Both the position numbers and the translations under genes were made by a program. A stretch of 64,000 nt of DNA, from assembly GCF_002863225.1 (NCBI RefSeq), contig NZ_PKEK01000050.1, forward strand, positions 124,001-188,000. Direction: 5' to 3'. Under the pieces are notes generated by a model that was not told the origin of the DNA, did not search any database, and was given only the letters and a program-made list of their open reading frames with translations. This stretch comes from Mycobacterium sp. (GTDB lineage: Bacteria > Actinomycetota > Actinomycetes > Mycobacteriales > Mycobacteriaceae). Positions within the stretch are counted from its first letter, which is position 1; each line of letters opens with the position of its first letter. Below, one piece after another: positions 42,503-51,455 of the stretch.

Positions 42503-44520
42503 GTGATCCTCCTGATCGCCTCGATCACCTGAGCTGCACCGGGCCGGCACGCCGCCTCGAGCGTGGCCGCCCGGGGCACCGGGGTGTACGTCCCGGCCAC
42601 GCGCTGAATCGGCGCGCTCAGCACGCCGAAGAGTTCGGTGCCGACGGCGGCTGCGATTTCGGCGCCGGGACCGCAGAACCCCACTGATTCGTGCGCCACG
42701 ACGAGTTTGGTGGTCTTGCGCACGGACGCAATCACAGTCGCCAGATCGAGCGGCACCAACGTGCGCAGGTCGACCACTTCGACGGAGACTCCCTCGGCCT
42801 CGAGTTCCCGCGCCGCTTCGAGGGCGGCGGCCACCATCACCCCGTAGGTCACCACCGTCACGTCGGAGCCGGCCCGCTTGACGTCGGCCTGACCCAGCGG
42901 GATGACGTAGTCGGCGACTGGGACCGGCCCCTTTCCGCCGCCGTAGTAGAGCTTCATCGACTCGATGAACAAGCAGGGATCGTCGTCGGCGAGGCAGGCG
43001 TTCAGCAGACCCGCGGCGTCGGCCGCCGTACTGGGCCACACCACTTTCAGACCGGGAGTGTGCATCGCCCACGCTTCGAATGCCTGCGAATGTTGCGGGC
43101 CCGCAGCCATTCCGACCATGGTGCGGATGACCAGGGGGGCGCAGGTCCGCCCGCCCGACATGTAACGCACCTTTGCGGCGTGGTTGGCGATCTGATCCAT
43201 CGCCACACCGAGGAAATCCATGAACATCAGTTCGGCGACCGGTCGCAGACCGCCGAGCGAAGCACCGATCGCCGCGCCGACGATCGACGACTCCGCGATC
43301 GGGGTGTCGAGCACTCGGTCTTCGCCGTATTTCGCCGACAGCCCGGCGGTGACCTTGAACATTCCGCCGCCCGAGGAGTCGCTGATGTCCTCGCCGAACA
43401 GCACGATCGAGTCGTCAGCCGCCATCGCTCGGTCCAGAGTCCGGTTGACGGCCTGCACCAGACCGAGCTCTTCGGTGTCACCGGTCGGCAGGTCGGCATG
43501 CGCCGGACCGGAAGCCGCCAACTCGCAACCGTGTGCGGCAAAGACGTCCCTGTGCAACTCGTCGACCTCGGGTGGGCTCGATGCCACCGCGGCGGAGAAC
43601 GCCGCATCCAGTTCGCTCGTGATCTCGGCATCGATGGCGTCGAGTTCGGCCTCCGTCGCGGACCCCTTGTCGATCAAGCTCTTTCGATAGCGGGCAAACG
43701 GTGGGTCCGCCCGTTTCGCCGCGAGTTGGTCGGGGTCGGCATACGCCATCGCGTCGCCAAAGTAATGGCCCTGCAATCGGTATGCCACGGCCTCGACGAA
43801 CGTCGGCCCGGCGCCCTGGCGGGCACGTTCGGCCGCCTCCGCCACGGCGCCGAACACCGCATGCGGGTCGGTGCCGTCCACCGTGACCCCCGGCATGCCA
43901 TAACCCGGTGCCCGGTCCGAAAGCCGTCCGGAACGGGTGTAGCGCTCGATCGCCGTCCCTTCGGCCCAGGTGTTGTTCTGACAGAAAAAGATGACGGGCA
44001 GGCTCCACAGCGCGGCCATGTTCATGGCCTCGTGCACGTAACCGATGCTGGTCGCCCCGTCACCGAAGCTGACCAGCACCACCTGGCCCGCGCCCCGCCG
44101 CGCGGCGGCCAATGCGATGCCGTTGGCGACCAGTGGACCCGCGCCGACGATGCCCGTCGTCCAGGCGATGCCGTGGTCGGGGTCGTAGATCCCCATCGCG
44201 CCGGCCTTGCCGCTGGACAATCCGTCGCTGCGGCCGAGGATCTCGGCGAAGTATCCGCGCAGATCTATGCCCTTGGCGAGCACGTCGCCGAGCCCTCGGT
44301 AGGTGGTGACGAGTTGATCACCGTCAGCGAGCGCGAGCATCGCGCCGGCCGACATTGCCTCTTGGCCGTCCACCGGCCAATAGCTCATCGCCGCCTCACC
44401 GGACGACAGGGCCTTGCGGACGCGTCGGTCACCGAGCTGAACCTTGCTCATCAAGCGGTACAGGGCCACCGCGCGATCACTCGTCGGCAATGGCGGCTCG
44501 GTGTCAATCTGGGTGGACAT
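42499..44520 (-). CDS. fused E1 alpha-beta of a 2-oxoacid/acetoin-type dehydrogenase
   Basis: A 673-aa fusion. Residues about 1-325 are the E1 alpha half with the TPP-binding SFGDGATSIGYVHEAMNMA (about 145); residues about 350-673 are E1 beta (LVQAVNRTLDRAMAADDSIV, GEDISDSSGGGMFK, PIAESSIVGAAIGASLGG). Together they form the thiamine diphosphate decarboxylase of pyruvate, branched-chain or acetoin dehydrogenase complexes, which usually are two polypeptides. It is followed only by a lone lipoyl domain. ATG at 44520 preceded by GAGGAG. Confidence 0.9.
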   Translation of the reverse strand: MSTQIDTEPPLPTSDRAVALYRLMSKVQLGDRRVRKALSSGEAAMSYWPVDGQEAMSAGAMLALADGDQLVTTYRGLGDVLAKGIDLRGYFAEILGRSDGLSSGKAGAMGIYDPDHGIAWTTGIVGAGPLVANGIALAAARRGAGQVVLVSFGDGATSIGYVHEAMNMAALWSLPVIFFCQNNTWAEGTAIERYTRSGRLSDRAPGYGMPGVTVDGTDPHAVFGAVAEAAERARQGAGPTFVEAVAYRLQGHYFGDAMAYADPDQLAAKRADPPFARYRKSLIDKGSATEAELDAIDAEITSELDAAFSAAVASSPPEVDELHRDVFAAHGCELAASGPAHADLPTGDTEELGLVQAVNRTLDRAMAADDSIVLFGEDISDSSGGGMFKVTAGLSAKYGEDRVLDTPIAESSIVGAAIGASLGGLRPVAELMFMDFLGVAMDQIANHAAKVRYMSGGRTCAPLVIRTMVGMAAGPQHSQAFEAWAMHTPGLKVVWPSTAADAAGLLNACLADDDPCLFIESMKLYYGGGKGPVPVADYVIPLGQADVKRAGSDVTVVTYGVMVAAALEAARELEAEGVSVEVVDLRTLVPLDLATVIASVRKTTKLVVAHESVGFCGPGAEIAAAVGTELFGVLSAPIQRVAGTYTPVPRAATLEAACRPGAAQVIEAIRRIT

Positions 44521-44550
44521 CCACACTCCTCGACGGTCTGGCGTGCCAGC

Positions 44551-44582
44551 CTACAATAGAACGACTTCTGTTCAATCGTGCA
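44551..44582. promoter_or_regulatory. operator region before E1 gene
   Basis: Contains CTACAATAGAACG (44551-44563; minus CGTTCTATTGTAG, a variant of the 13-mer with TATTGT as -10), GAAC-N7-GTTC (44559-44573) as at 19354-19368, and TGTTCAATCGTGCA (44569-44582), whose complement also occurs at 49165-49178. It overlaps the stop of the SnoaL-like gene. Confidence 0.45.
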
Positions 44583-44985
44583 GTTGCTCGATTTTTTCCA
44601 GTTCGGCAGCGAACTGCATGCGATCGAAGTAGCAGCGCTCCAAAATCAGCTTGTCTTGCCGGAATACGAAGAGGTTGACGCTGAGCATGTCGACCGCGGT
44701 CCCCGGACACGTCGTTCGCGTTTCGACGAAGACCCCGTTGGCGGCATGGAACACCGCCTCGGCGCTGTAGTGCATCCGCGGCAGGCGCTCCCACTGTTCG
44801 AGGATCATCTGCCGAACCTCAGCGTCGCCTTCGTAAACGGTTGCGCTGGGCACGATCTCGTAGCGCGGGTGGGCGAAGGTCGCCATGATGCCCTCGAGAT
44901 CGCGCTCGTTTTCCGCGGCGACATGGCGGAGCACGACAGCTTCGCGCTGTTTGGTCAGATCGTTTGAAGAGGACACCGGGCTCAC
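44572..44985 (-). CDS. SnoaL/NTF2-like protein
   Basis: A 137-aa NTF2-fold protein: REAVVLRHVAAENERDLEGI, HYSAEAVFHAANGVFVETRT and NLFVFRQDKLILERCYFD. Similar to SnoaL-like polyketide-cyclase/ester-type proteins that often follow DUF35/Ltp genes in mycobacteria. GTG start overlaps the DUF35 stop by 4 nt; a second in-frame GTG lies 9 nt later. Function unknown; perhaps an isomerase or hydratase in the aldolase pathway. Confidence 0.8.
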   Translation of the reverse strand: MSPVSSSNDLTKQREAVVLRHVAAENERDLEGIMATFAHPRYEIVPSATVYEGDAEVRQMILEQWERLPRMHYSAEAVFHAANGVFVETRTTCPGTAVDMLSVNLFVFRQDKLILERCYFDRMQFAAELEKIEQLHD

Positions 44986-45386
44986 CTGCGCTCGAATGTG
45001 GGCAGATTTCTCCCGTCCGGCAAGGCAATCCAGCCGATGTCGACGGCGGCCCCGACGGCGGGCGGATCGCCGAATACGTTGGACATGATCCGCGCACCCT
45101 CGTCGAGATCCACCAGCACCACCGAATAGGGCACCTTGTCGGCGAGCGCGGGCAGCGCGGGACGGTGATGAACGCTCACCGCGTACACCACACCCCGCCC
45201 CGACAGCCGTTCCCAATTCAGCTCGTCGTGGCCGCAGTGTGGGCAGGCGAACCGGGGGTACCACACCAATTCGCCGCAGCCTGTACACCGTTGCATGTGC
45301 AGCTCGCGGTCCCGGGTCGCGTCCCAGAAGGGTGCCGAGGCGACACTGGGTTCAGGCACGGGAATGGCCGGGGGTTCTGCGCTCAC
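44982..45386 (-). CDS. DUF35 zinc-ribbon/OB-fold protein
   Basis: A 134-aa DUF35 protein. The N-terminal rubredoxin-like zinc ribbon has CTGCG and CPHCG (Cys at about 34, 37, 48 and 51), followed by the OB fold (SGRGVVYAVSVHHRPAL, PYSVVLVDLDEGARIMSNVF). In actinobacteria such proteins bind a thiolase-like partner to build an acyl-CoA aldolase (ChsH2-DUF35 with Ltp2). The partner is the immediately upstream gene; the two overlap by 4 nt. Confidence 0.9.
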   Translation of the reverse strand: MSAEPPAIPVPEPSVASAPFWDATRDRELHMQRCTGCGELVWYPRFACPHCGHDELNWERLSGRGVVYAVSVHHRPALPALADKVPYSVVLVDLDEGARIMSNVFGDPPAVGAAVDIGWIALPDGRNLPTFERR

Positions 45387-46552
45387 AGGGTGGCCTCCGT
45401 TCCGAGGATGACGGTCGAGGTCGCCGAGAGCACTCCGCCGGTCCCGTGTGCCAGCGCCACCTGCGCGTCCGCGACCTGACGGTCGTCGCACTCGCCACGC
45501 AGCTGCCGGGTCGCCTCCACCAGCAGAAAGGCGCCGAAGGCACCCGGGTGGGTGTAGGCCGGCCCACCACCCGTCGTCTGACCGGGCAGCGCACCACTGG
45601 GCGCCAACGCACCGCTGCCCGCGAACGGACCGCCCTCGCCTTTCTTGCAGAACCCGAGATCCTCCAGAGCGAGCAGCACGGTGATCGTGAACGAGTCGTA
45701 CAACTGAACGACGTCGACGTCGTCGGGCGTCACACCCGCGGCGGCCAGCGCGGCAGGCCCGGAGACCGCGCCGGGCGTCACCGTCAGGTCCGGCATCTGC
45801 GAGATCATCGCGTGCGACGCCGCAGAGGCCGCGCCGAGGACATACGCCGCCGGCTTCGCCAGCGATCGCGCGCGCTCGGCACTGGTGACGACGATTGCGG
45901 CCGCGCCGTCCGTCACGAGACAGCATTCGAGCTTGTGCACCGGCTCGGCGAGAAAGCCGGAGCCGAGGACGTCATCGACGGTGATCGGGTCCCTCAGGTG
46001 CGCACGCGGGTTTCGACTGGCCCATGTCCGGGTGTCCACCGCGATCTGGGCGAGTTGCTCGGCTGTAGTGCCGAATTCGGCCATGTGCCGGTTGGCGGCC
46101 AGCGCGTAGGCACTGATCGGCAGCATCACCCCGAACGGGGTCTCCCACTCGAGTCGCTCCGGGGTGGCGAATACGCCGAGACCCTTCTCACCACGCTTGC
46201 GCGCCGCGCGTGGCGTCGAGGCGTAGACGATCACCACCGTTTCGGCAAGACCGGCCGAGATGGCGGCCGCCGCGTGTTCGACATAGAGCCCGTAACTGGC
46301 CCCGCCGGTCTGGGTCGCGTCGGTGAAACGCGGTCTGATGCCGAGGTATTCGGCCAGCTCGACCGAGTGCATCAGGGTGCCGCCGGTGCAGCTGCACAAT
46401 CCGTCGACGTCACGCAGCGTCAGTCCGGCGTCGGCAAGGGCCGCCCGGATCACCCGCGCTTCGAGTTCTCTCAGCGGGGTATCGATCACGCCGTCGGGCG
46501 ATACCTCGTCAGCGACCCCGACGATCGCGGCCGCGCCTCGTATACCGGTCAC
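45383..46552 (-). CDS. Ltp-type thiolase-like protein, probable acyl-CoA aldolase
   Basis: A 389-aa thiolase-fold protein without the nucleophilic Cys: the loop reads TDATQTGGASYGLYVEHAAA. The C-terminus GGGPAYTHPGAFGAFLLVEATRQLRGE and ALAHGTGG is of the Ltp2 type. With the DUF35 protein downstream it fits the Ltp2/DUF35 retro-aldolases that release a short CoA or aldehyde unit from branched side chains. The ATG overlaps the ligase stop by 4 nt. Confidence 0.87.
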   Translation of the reverse strand: MTGIRGAAAIVGVADEVSPDGVIDTPLRELEARVIRAALADAGLTLRDVDGLCSCTGGTLMHSVELAEYLGIRPRFTDATQTGGASYGLYVEHAAAAISAGLAETVVIVYASTPRAARKRGEKGLGVFATPERLEWETPFGVMLPISAYALAANRHMAEFGTTAEQLAQIAVDTRTWASRNPRAHLRDPITVDDVLGSGFLAEPVHKLECCLVTDGAAAIVVTSAERARSLAKPAAYVLGAASAASHAMISQMPDLTVTPGAVSGPAALAAAGVTPDDVDVVQLYDSFTITVLLALEDLGFCKKGEGGPFAGSGALAPSGALPGQTTGGGPAYTHPGAFGAFLLVEATRQLRGECDDRQVADAQVALAHGTGGVLSATSTVILGTEATL

Positions 46553-48051
46553 GTGTGTAACTCCTCGACCTCGTCGAACATCTCACGCAGCGCGGGTTGG
46601 CTCACCTTCATCGACGGGGTGCGCGGCAACTCGGCGACGATGAGCAGCCTGGCGGGCACCTGATAGCGAGTCAGCCGCTCGCGGAGGAATTCCAGTAAGT
46701 CGTCGGAATCGACTGTGGCTCCTGATGACAATTCGACGGCGGCGACGGGGACGGCGCCCAACCGTTCGTCGGGTATCCCGGTGACCCCGGCATCACGCAC
46801 ACCGGGGTGGCTACGCAGCGCGGTGACGATATCCGCGGGCGTGACCTTGAACCCACCGCGGACGATCACGTCGTCGGTGCGCCCGTCGACGTACAGAAAG
46901 CCGTCGGAGTCGATGCGGCCGAGGTCGGTGGTACGCACCCACTGCCCGCCGTCCGTGCGCACCTCGATCCGGCCCTGGGCGCCCTCGCTGAGTTCACTGC
47001 CGTCGTCCAGCGAGGTGATCCGGACCTCCCGACCACGCTGCGGCCGGCCGACGCTGCCACGTTTGGAATCCACCCACTTGCGGTGCAGATCGAGGTTCCA
47101 GCCGGCGACCCCGCCTGCGAATTCGGTTGCGCCGTAGGAGGTCAGCACCGCGACGTGGTAACGCTCCTCGAAGGCCTCTTGGAGCGCGACCGACAGGTGC
47201 GCGGTGCCGGAGGTCACCACCTCGACACTCGCGAAGGCGTCGGCGGAGACGTCCGCGTCGAGCACCATAGCCAGAGCCGACGGGACCAGGCTCACCGCGC
47301 GGGGCCGATGCCGCTGCACCAATTCCACGAATTCGGGCACCCGGAATCGTTCGAGTAGAGCGATGCGGCGGCCCTCGCACAGGTTCAGCAATGTGCGGAA
47401 GAGCCCGGACATGTGCACCAGCGGCGAACTCACGATCGCAATCCCGGACCGCAGCCGGGGCCCGCCGCTCGTTCCGCTGGAATAGTGCGCCCCCGCGGCG
47501 ACGACGGTGTTCTCGAACGCCCGATACGTCAGGGGAATTCGCTTGGGCGGGCCGGTGGTACCGCTGGTCAGCATCTCGACCGCGACGCCGTCGGCCTCTT
47601 GCCGGAACGGACCGGCTCCGGGCGCGCCCAAACCCGCGAGCACTGTCACCGCTGCAGGGTCGCTCGAGACGCTGAGCCCCAGAGCGCCGGCCGCGGCCTC
47701 CCTCAGACCCGCTCGCTGCCAATCGGTTTCGAGCGCGATCACTGCCGGCAACCGGAGTTCCTCGATGTCTGCGTTGAGGCCGGTGTCGCCGTGCGATGCA
47801 TTGACGGTGACCACGGTGGCTCCGGACATCAGAACGCCGATCAGCGCTCCCACCATCGCCGGATGGTTGCGTAGCACCAGACCGACCGGATCTCCGCTGC
47901 CCAGACCGGCCGCGGCGAGTCGCTGTTCGACGCCGGCCGCGATCGCGTGTAACGCAGCCCAGTCGGTCCACTCACCAGCGAACTCGATTGCGGGTGCGTC
48001 CGGGTCCAGCGTCAATATCGCCTGAAGCCGTTCGGCCAGCTGATTACTCAA
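46549..48051 (-). CDS. acyl-CoA ligase (ANL superfamily)
   Basis: A 500-aa ligase. Phosphate loop LTSGTTGPPKRIPLT, TSYGATEFAGG, a degenerate VRTTDLGRIDSDGFLYVDGR and A10 region RTPSMKVSQPALRE with the Lys. FadD-like activation of a carboxylic acid. TTG start in a TTGA overlap with the LLM gene, so it is coupled to an upstream monooxygenase-type enzyme. Confidence 0.88.
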   Translation of the reverse strand: MSNQLAERLQAILTLDPDAPAIEFAGEWTDWAALHAIAAGVEQRLAAAGLGSGDPVGLVLRNHPAMVGALIGVLMSGATVVTVNASHGDTGLNADIEELRLPAVIALETDWQRAGLREAAAGALGLSVSSDPAAVTVLAGLGAPGAGPFRQEADGVAVEMLTSGTTGPPKRIPLTYRAFENTVVAAGAHYSSGTSGGPRLRSGIAIVSSPLVHMSGLFRTLLNLCEGRRIALLERFRVPEFVELVQRHRPRAVSLVPSALAMVLDADVSADAFASVEVVTSGTAHLSVALQEAFEERYHVAVLTSYGATEFAGGVAGWNLDLHRKWVDSKRGSVGRPQRGREVRITSLDDGSELSEGAQGRIEVRTDGGQWVRTTDLGRIDSDGFLYVDGRTDDVIVRGGFKVTPADIVTALRSHPGVRDAGVTGIPDERLGAVPVAAVELSSGATVDSDDLLEFLRERLTRYQVPARLLIVAELPRTPSMKVSQPALREMFDEVEELHT

Positions 48052-49121
48052 GCCGGAGCTGCCGCGAGTTCGGTTGCCGCCGGAATCACCTCTTGAGCAA
48101 ACAGTTTCATCGAGTCGTAGACTTTGGCGCGGTCCATGGCCCCGCCACGCGACATACGCAGCATGATGTTGCGCCAGCCCATGTCGACCACCGTTCGCAT
48201 CTTCTCGACAATGCGATCGGGGTCACCCATCAGCGTCAGGTGCGAGTTCAGCACCTGCTCGTAACTCTGCTTGTCGTGCTTGTCGAACCAGTCGGAGTAA
48301 GCCTTGTAGTCGGCCGGGATCTCACCGCCGCGTTCGAACGGGTTCGAGTACGCCCGATGCCGCTCGATGGACAGCTCCACGCTCTCCCGCGGATAGGTGC
48401 GGGCGAAACCGTCGTCAGTGTGGCAGAACGCGTTCAGCAACGCCCACACGTTCTCGGTGGCCGCGTCGAGCCCCTTCTTCGCCTGGGTCTCCAGATAGAT
48501 GTCGAGTGCACCCTGCAGGTCGGGGTCGACGGTGTACGGGTTGCCGATGATGGCGCCGAATCCTTTGTCGGCCAACCACTCGAAGCTCGATGGGGTCTTC
48601 ATCACCGTGCCCCACACCGGGACGGACTGCTGGATGGGCCGCGGATACACCGTGACGTCGTCGATCGTGAAGTACTTACCTTCGTAGCTCACGTTCTCCT
48701 GCGTGAGAAGAAGGTTCACGATCTCGAGGCATTCTGTGTAACGACCGGTGGCCTCGTCCATCGGGATGCCGAAGCCCTTGAACTCGTGCGCCTGATAACC
48801 ACGCCCGAAGCCGGCGTCGAATCGTCCACCTGACAGCACGTCCACCATCGCGATCCGTTCGGCGAGCTGGATCGGGTTGTGGAAGGGCGTCACCATGCAC
48901 GCGGTGCCGATCCGGATGCGCTCGGTCTGGGCTGCGATGGCCGCTGCGACCAGCGGCAGGTCGGCGAGCATCCCATAGGGCGAGAAATGGTGCTCGGCCA
49001 GCCACACCTCGTCATAGCCGAGTTCCTCGGCCCAACGGGCCTCCTCCAGCACGTTGGCGAACACTTCCTGATCTGTCAGGTGGTTGGGCTTGTCGCCGAG
49101 GATGAAGACACCGAACTTCAT
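48048..49121 (-). CDS. LLM-class flavin-dependent oxidoreductase
   Basis: A 357-aa luciferase-like protein: MKFGVFILGDKPNHL, EEARWAEELGYDEVWLAEHH, RIRIGTACMVTPFHNPIQLA and LSGGRFDAGFGRGYQ are the TIM-barrel strands of the LLM family. It uses FMN or F420; mycobacterial members may be F420-dependent dehydrogenases or monooxygenases. ATG at 49121 is preferred since AGGAG lies 8 nt upstream; an in-frame GTG 9 nt earlier overlaps that site. First gene of the minus operon down to 41424. Confidence 0.9.
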   Translation of the reverse strand: MKFGVFILGDKPNHLTDQEVFANVLEEARWAEELGYDEVWLAEHHFSPYGMLADLPLVAAAIAAQTERIRIGTACMVTPFHNPIQLAERIAMVDVLSGGRFDAGFGRGYQAHEFKGFGIPMDEATGRYTECLEIVNLLLTQENVSYEGKYFTIDDVTVYPRPIQQSVPVWGTVMKTPSSFEWLADKGFGAIIGNPYTVDPDLQGALDIYLETQAKKGLDAATENVWALLNAFCHTDDGFARTYPRESVELSIERHRAYSNPFERGGEIPADYKAYSDWFDKHDKQSYEQVLNSHLTLMGDPDRIVEKMRTVVDMGWRNIMLRMSRGGAMDRAKVYDSMKLFAQEVIPAATELAAAPA

Positions 49122-49164
49122 GTCGCTCACTCCTAGAAACTAGTTGCAGTTACTGCCACTATAT

Positions 49165-49199
49165 TGCACGATTGAACACATGTCGTCAATCCGTTTAGC
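49165..49199. promoter_or_regulatory. intergenic motifs between LLM and MaoC genes
   Basis: TGCACGATTGAACA (49165-49178) matches the complement of 44569-44582. AATCCGTTTAGC (49188-49199) matches 51445-51456-type AATCTGTTTAGC before the crotonase at 51483. Both are candidate regulator sites for the divergent LLM and MaoC genes. Confidence 0.4.
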
Positions 49200-49219
49200 A
49201 AGAAGTCCGGAGGCTTGAC

Positions 49220-50044
49220 GTGGCCCTCACTCCCCGAGTTGTCGGTACCGCACTCGATGCAACGACCTTTGCCTGGACCGAGACCGACGTCATCCTCTAC
49301 GCGCTGGGCGTGGGCGCTCGGCCGCCGGCCGAACTCGCTCTGATCGACGAGCACAGCGGCCCATCGGTACTGCCGACCTTCGCCCTACTCGCGAACTGGT
49401 GGGCGGTCAAGGATTTGCGCGCTGTGCTCGACCTGGGCTCGTATCCGATCGTGCATGGCGGACAGTCACTTACGGTGACTCGCCCGCTGCCACCGTCCGG
49501 GAAGCTCGCGGTCACCGGCGAGGTCACCGCGGTGTGGGACAAGGGCAAGCACGCGTCGATCGAAGTCACGACACGCGGCTCGGACGCCGACGGCGAGGTC
49601 TTCGTCGCAACCGGCCAGACGATGGTGCTGGGCGGTGGCGGCTTCGGCGGCGAGCGTGGAACGGCAGCGCCCGCCGAGCCCGCCGAGCCCGCTGACGTCA
49701 CCGTCGACGACGACGTCCGACCCGAGCAGGCCGCGCTGTACCGGCTCAGCGGTGACCGCAATCCACTGCACATCGACCCCGCCGCCGCCCGGAAAGCCGG
49801 CTTCGACGACGTCTTCCTGCACGGATTGTGCACTCTGGGCTTCGCGGCCCGAGCGGTCATCAACGGTGTCGGGCAGGGTGATCCGGACACGTTGCAATCC
49901 ATCAGCTGCCGGTTCGCCAAACCCGTGATGCTCGGCGCCCCCCTGCGCACCGAGGTGTGGCGCCACGGCGAACAGGTGCGCTTCCGCACCAGCCAGGGGC
50001 CCGTCGTCGCGTTGTCCTCCGGCACCGCAACCCTACGAGGATGA
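49220..50044 (+). CDS. double hot-dog MaoC-type (R)-enoyl-CoA hydratase
   Basis: A 274-aa two-hot-dog protein, N-half about 1-135, C-half about 160-274. The hydratase-2 motif YRLSGDRNPLHIDPAAARKA in the C-half has the catalytic Asp and His, so it should hydrate trans-2-enoyl-CoA to the 3R-hydroxyacyl-CoA, like the hydratase part of peroxisomal MFE-2. GTG start by family alignment. Overlaps the TetR start in ATGA. Confidence 0.9.
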   Translation: MALTPRVVGTALDATTFAWTETDVILYALGVGARPPAELALIDEHSGPSVLPTFALLANWWAVKDLRAVLDLGSYPIVHGGQSLTVTRPLPPSGKLAVTGEVTAVWDKGKHASIEVTTRGSDADGEVFVATGQTMVLGGGGFGGERGTAAPAEPAEPADVTVDDDVRPEQAALYRLSGDRNPLHIDPAAARKAGFDDVFLHGLCTLGFAARAVINGVGQGDPDTLQSISCRFAKPVMLGAPLRTEVWRHGEQVRFRTSQGPVVALSSGTATLRG

Positions 50045-50673
50045 GGGTCATGGACCAGCGACGCGTGCGCGGCCAGCGCAATCGACAGGCGCTCATCACC
50101 GCCGCGATCGAATTGTTCGAGGAAAACGGGTACGAATCCACCACCGTGGAACAGATTTCGGCACACGCCGGGGTTGCCCCTCGGACGTTCTTCCATCACT
50201 TCGCGACCAAAGACGACATCCTCTTCGACGGTTACGCGGACCGGCTTGACGCGGCGACCCGTCGTTTTCGCGATTCCCGGTCAACGTCGCTGTGGGGCGC
50301 GTTGTCCGAGGCATCCGCGGCCGTTGCCGAAGCGATCGATGCCCAGCAGGAGTTCTTCCTGGTGCGCGCCCGCATGTACGCGCGTCATCCCGGGCTGCGC
50401 GCCACTCGGCTGCGCATCAACGACGACTGGATTGATCAGATGACCGGTGAGGTGGCCCGCTGGCTCGGCACCGACGCAAGCACTGACCTGCGCCCCCGGC
50501 TGGCAGTCAGCGTCGTCAACGGCGCCAACCGCGCAGCAATCGACACCTGGGTGGCCGACGGTGGCCGCGGTGACCTCACGGCCGTGATGTCACAGGCGAT
50601 CCAACTGCTGCGGCCGTCGATCAGCCGGATCGAGCGCCTCGTCAAGGCCGAACGAGGCCGCCGTGCCGGATGA
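50041..50673 (+). CDS. TetR-family transcriptional regulator
   Basis: A 210-aa TetR: RNRQALITAAIELFEENGYESTT, then the recognition helix region AGVAPRTFFHHFATKDDIL. It differs clearly from the FHFPTKEHVL pair at 21.9 and 36.9 kb. Embedded in the plus-strand operon between a MaoC hydratase and an SDR with overlaps on both sides, so it is likely a local regulator; AATCYGTTTAGC sites at 49188 and 51444 bracket it and could be its operators. Confidence 0.9.
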   Translation: MRVMDQRRVRGQRNRQALITAAIELFEENGYESTTVEQISAHAGVAPRTFFHHFATKDDILFDGYADRLDAATRRFRDSRSTSLWGALSEASAAVAEAIDAQQEFFLVRARMYARHPGLRATRLRINDDWIDQMTGEVARWLGTDASTDLRPRLAVSVVNGANRAAIDTWVADGGRGDLTAVMSQAIQLLRPSISRIERLVKAERGRRAG

Positions 50674-51409
50674 TCGTCGGCTGGCGGTGGTCACCGGCGG
50701 CGCCCGGGGCATCGGTGAGGCCATCGTCGCTGAACTGGTCGCTGCGAACTACCGGGTTGCGGTCGTCGACGTCAACGCCAAGGCCATCGCGCGTACGCGT
50801 GAATCCGATTCGGCGCGTGCGGGATCGGTGCTCGCGGTCGAGCTGTCGATCACCGACCGTGACGCGGTCGAACGGGAGCTCGCGCGGCTGGCCGATACGC
50901 ATGGTCCCATCCGGGCCCTGGTCAACAATGCCGGGATGACGCTGCCGGCGTCGTTCCTCGACCAGACCGACGACGACTGGGACCGCATCGTGGCGGTCAA
51001 CCTCACCGGCACGTTCATCATGGCGCAGGTCGCGGCGCGGCAGATGGTCGAAGCCCGGCAGGGCGCCATCGTCAACATCAGTTCGGTGTCCGCGCATGGG
51101 GTGCGCACCGGCCCGCCGGCGTATGCCGCCGCGAAATCCGGCGTGGAGGGGCTGAGCCGGCTGATGGCGGTCCAGTTGGGCCCGCTCGGTGTGCGGGTGA
51201 ACACCGTTGTCGTCGGCACCACCGCCACGCCCTGGCTGCTGACCCGAAAAACGGATGCCGAACTCGACGTGATGCGTGAATCGACCCTCACCGGAGCCAT
51301 CGGCGATCCCGAGGATATCGCCAAGACGGTCTCGTTCTTGTGCTCGGACGCGGCCAAACACGTCACCGGCCAGCTGATCTCAGTCTGCGGCGGACAGTGG
51401 ATGCCCTGA
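50663..51409 (+). CDS. SDR-family oxidoreductase
   Basis: A 248-aa classical SDR: TGGARGIGE, VDVN (NAD preference), NNAGM, NISSVSAHG and YAAAK, ending HVTGQLISVCGGQWMP. It resembles 3-oxoacyl-ACP reductase-like or 3-hydroxyacyl-CoA dehydrogenases and would fit oxidation of the product of the MaoC hydratase. GTG start, overlapping the TetR gene by 11 nt. Confidence 0.9.
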   Translation: MPDDRRLAVVTGGARGIGEAIVAELVAANYRVAVVDVNAKAIARTRESDSARAGSVLAVELSITDRDAVERELARLADTHGPIRALVNNAGMTLPASFLDQTDDDWDRIVAVNLTGTFIMAQVAARQMVEARQGAIVNISSVSAHGVRTGPPAYAAAKSGVEGLSRLMAVQLGPLGVRVNTVVVGTTATPWLLTRKTDAELDVMRESTLTGAIGDPEDIAKTVSFLCSDAAKHVTGQLISVCGGQWMP

Positions 51410-51440
51410 CGGTCGGCGCCCGCACAATGATACAAATTTT

Positions 51441-51455
51441 GCTAATCTGTTTAGC
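51441..51455 (+). promoter_or_regulatory. GCTAA-N5-TTAGC palindrome and -10 before crotonase
   Basis: A perfect 5-bp inverted repeat, GCTAATCTGTTTAGC. TAATCT inside it (51443-51448) could be the -10 for the gene at 51483. AATCTGTTTAGC matches AATCCGTTTAGC at 49188-49199. Confidence 0.5.

Noticed and set aside
42691..44559. Long 622-codon open frame on the plus strand
   Set aside because: It is the antisense shadow of the fused E1 gene; high GC keeps the frame open and it has no recognisable protein motif.
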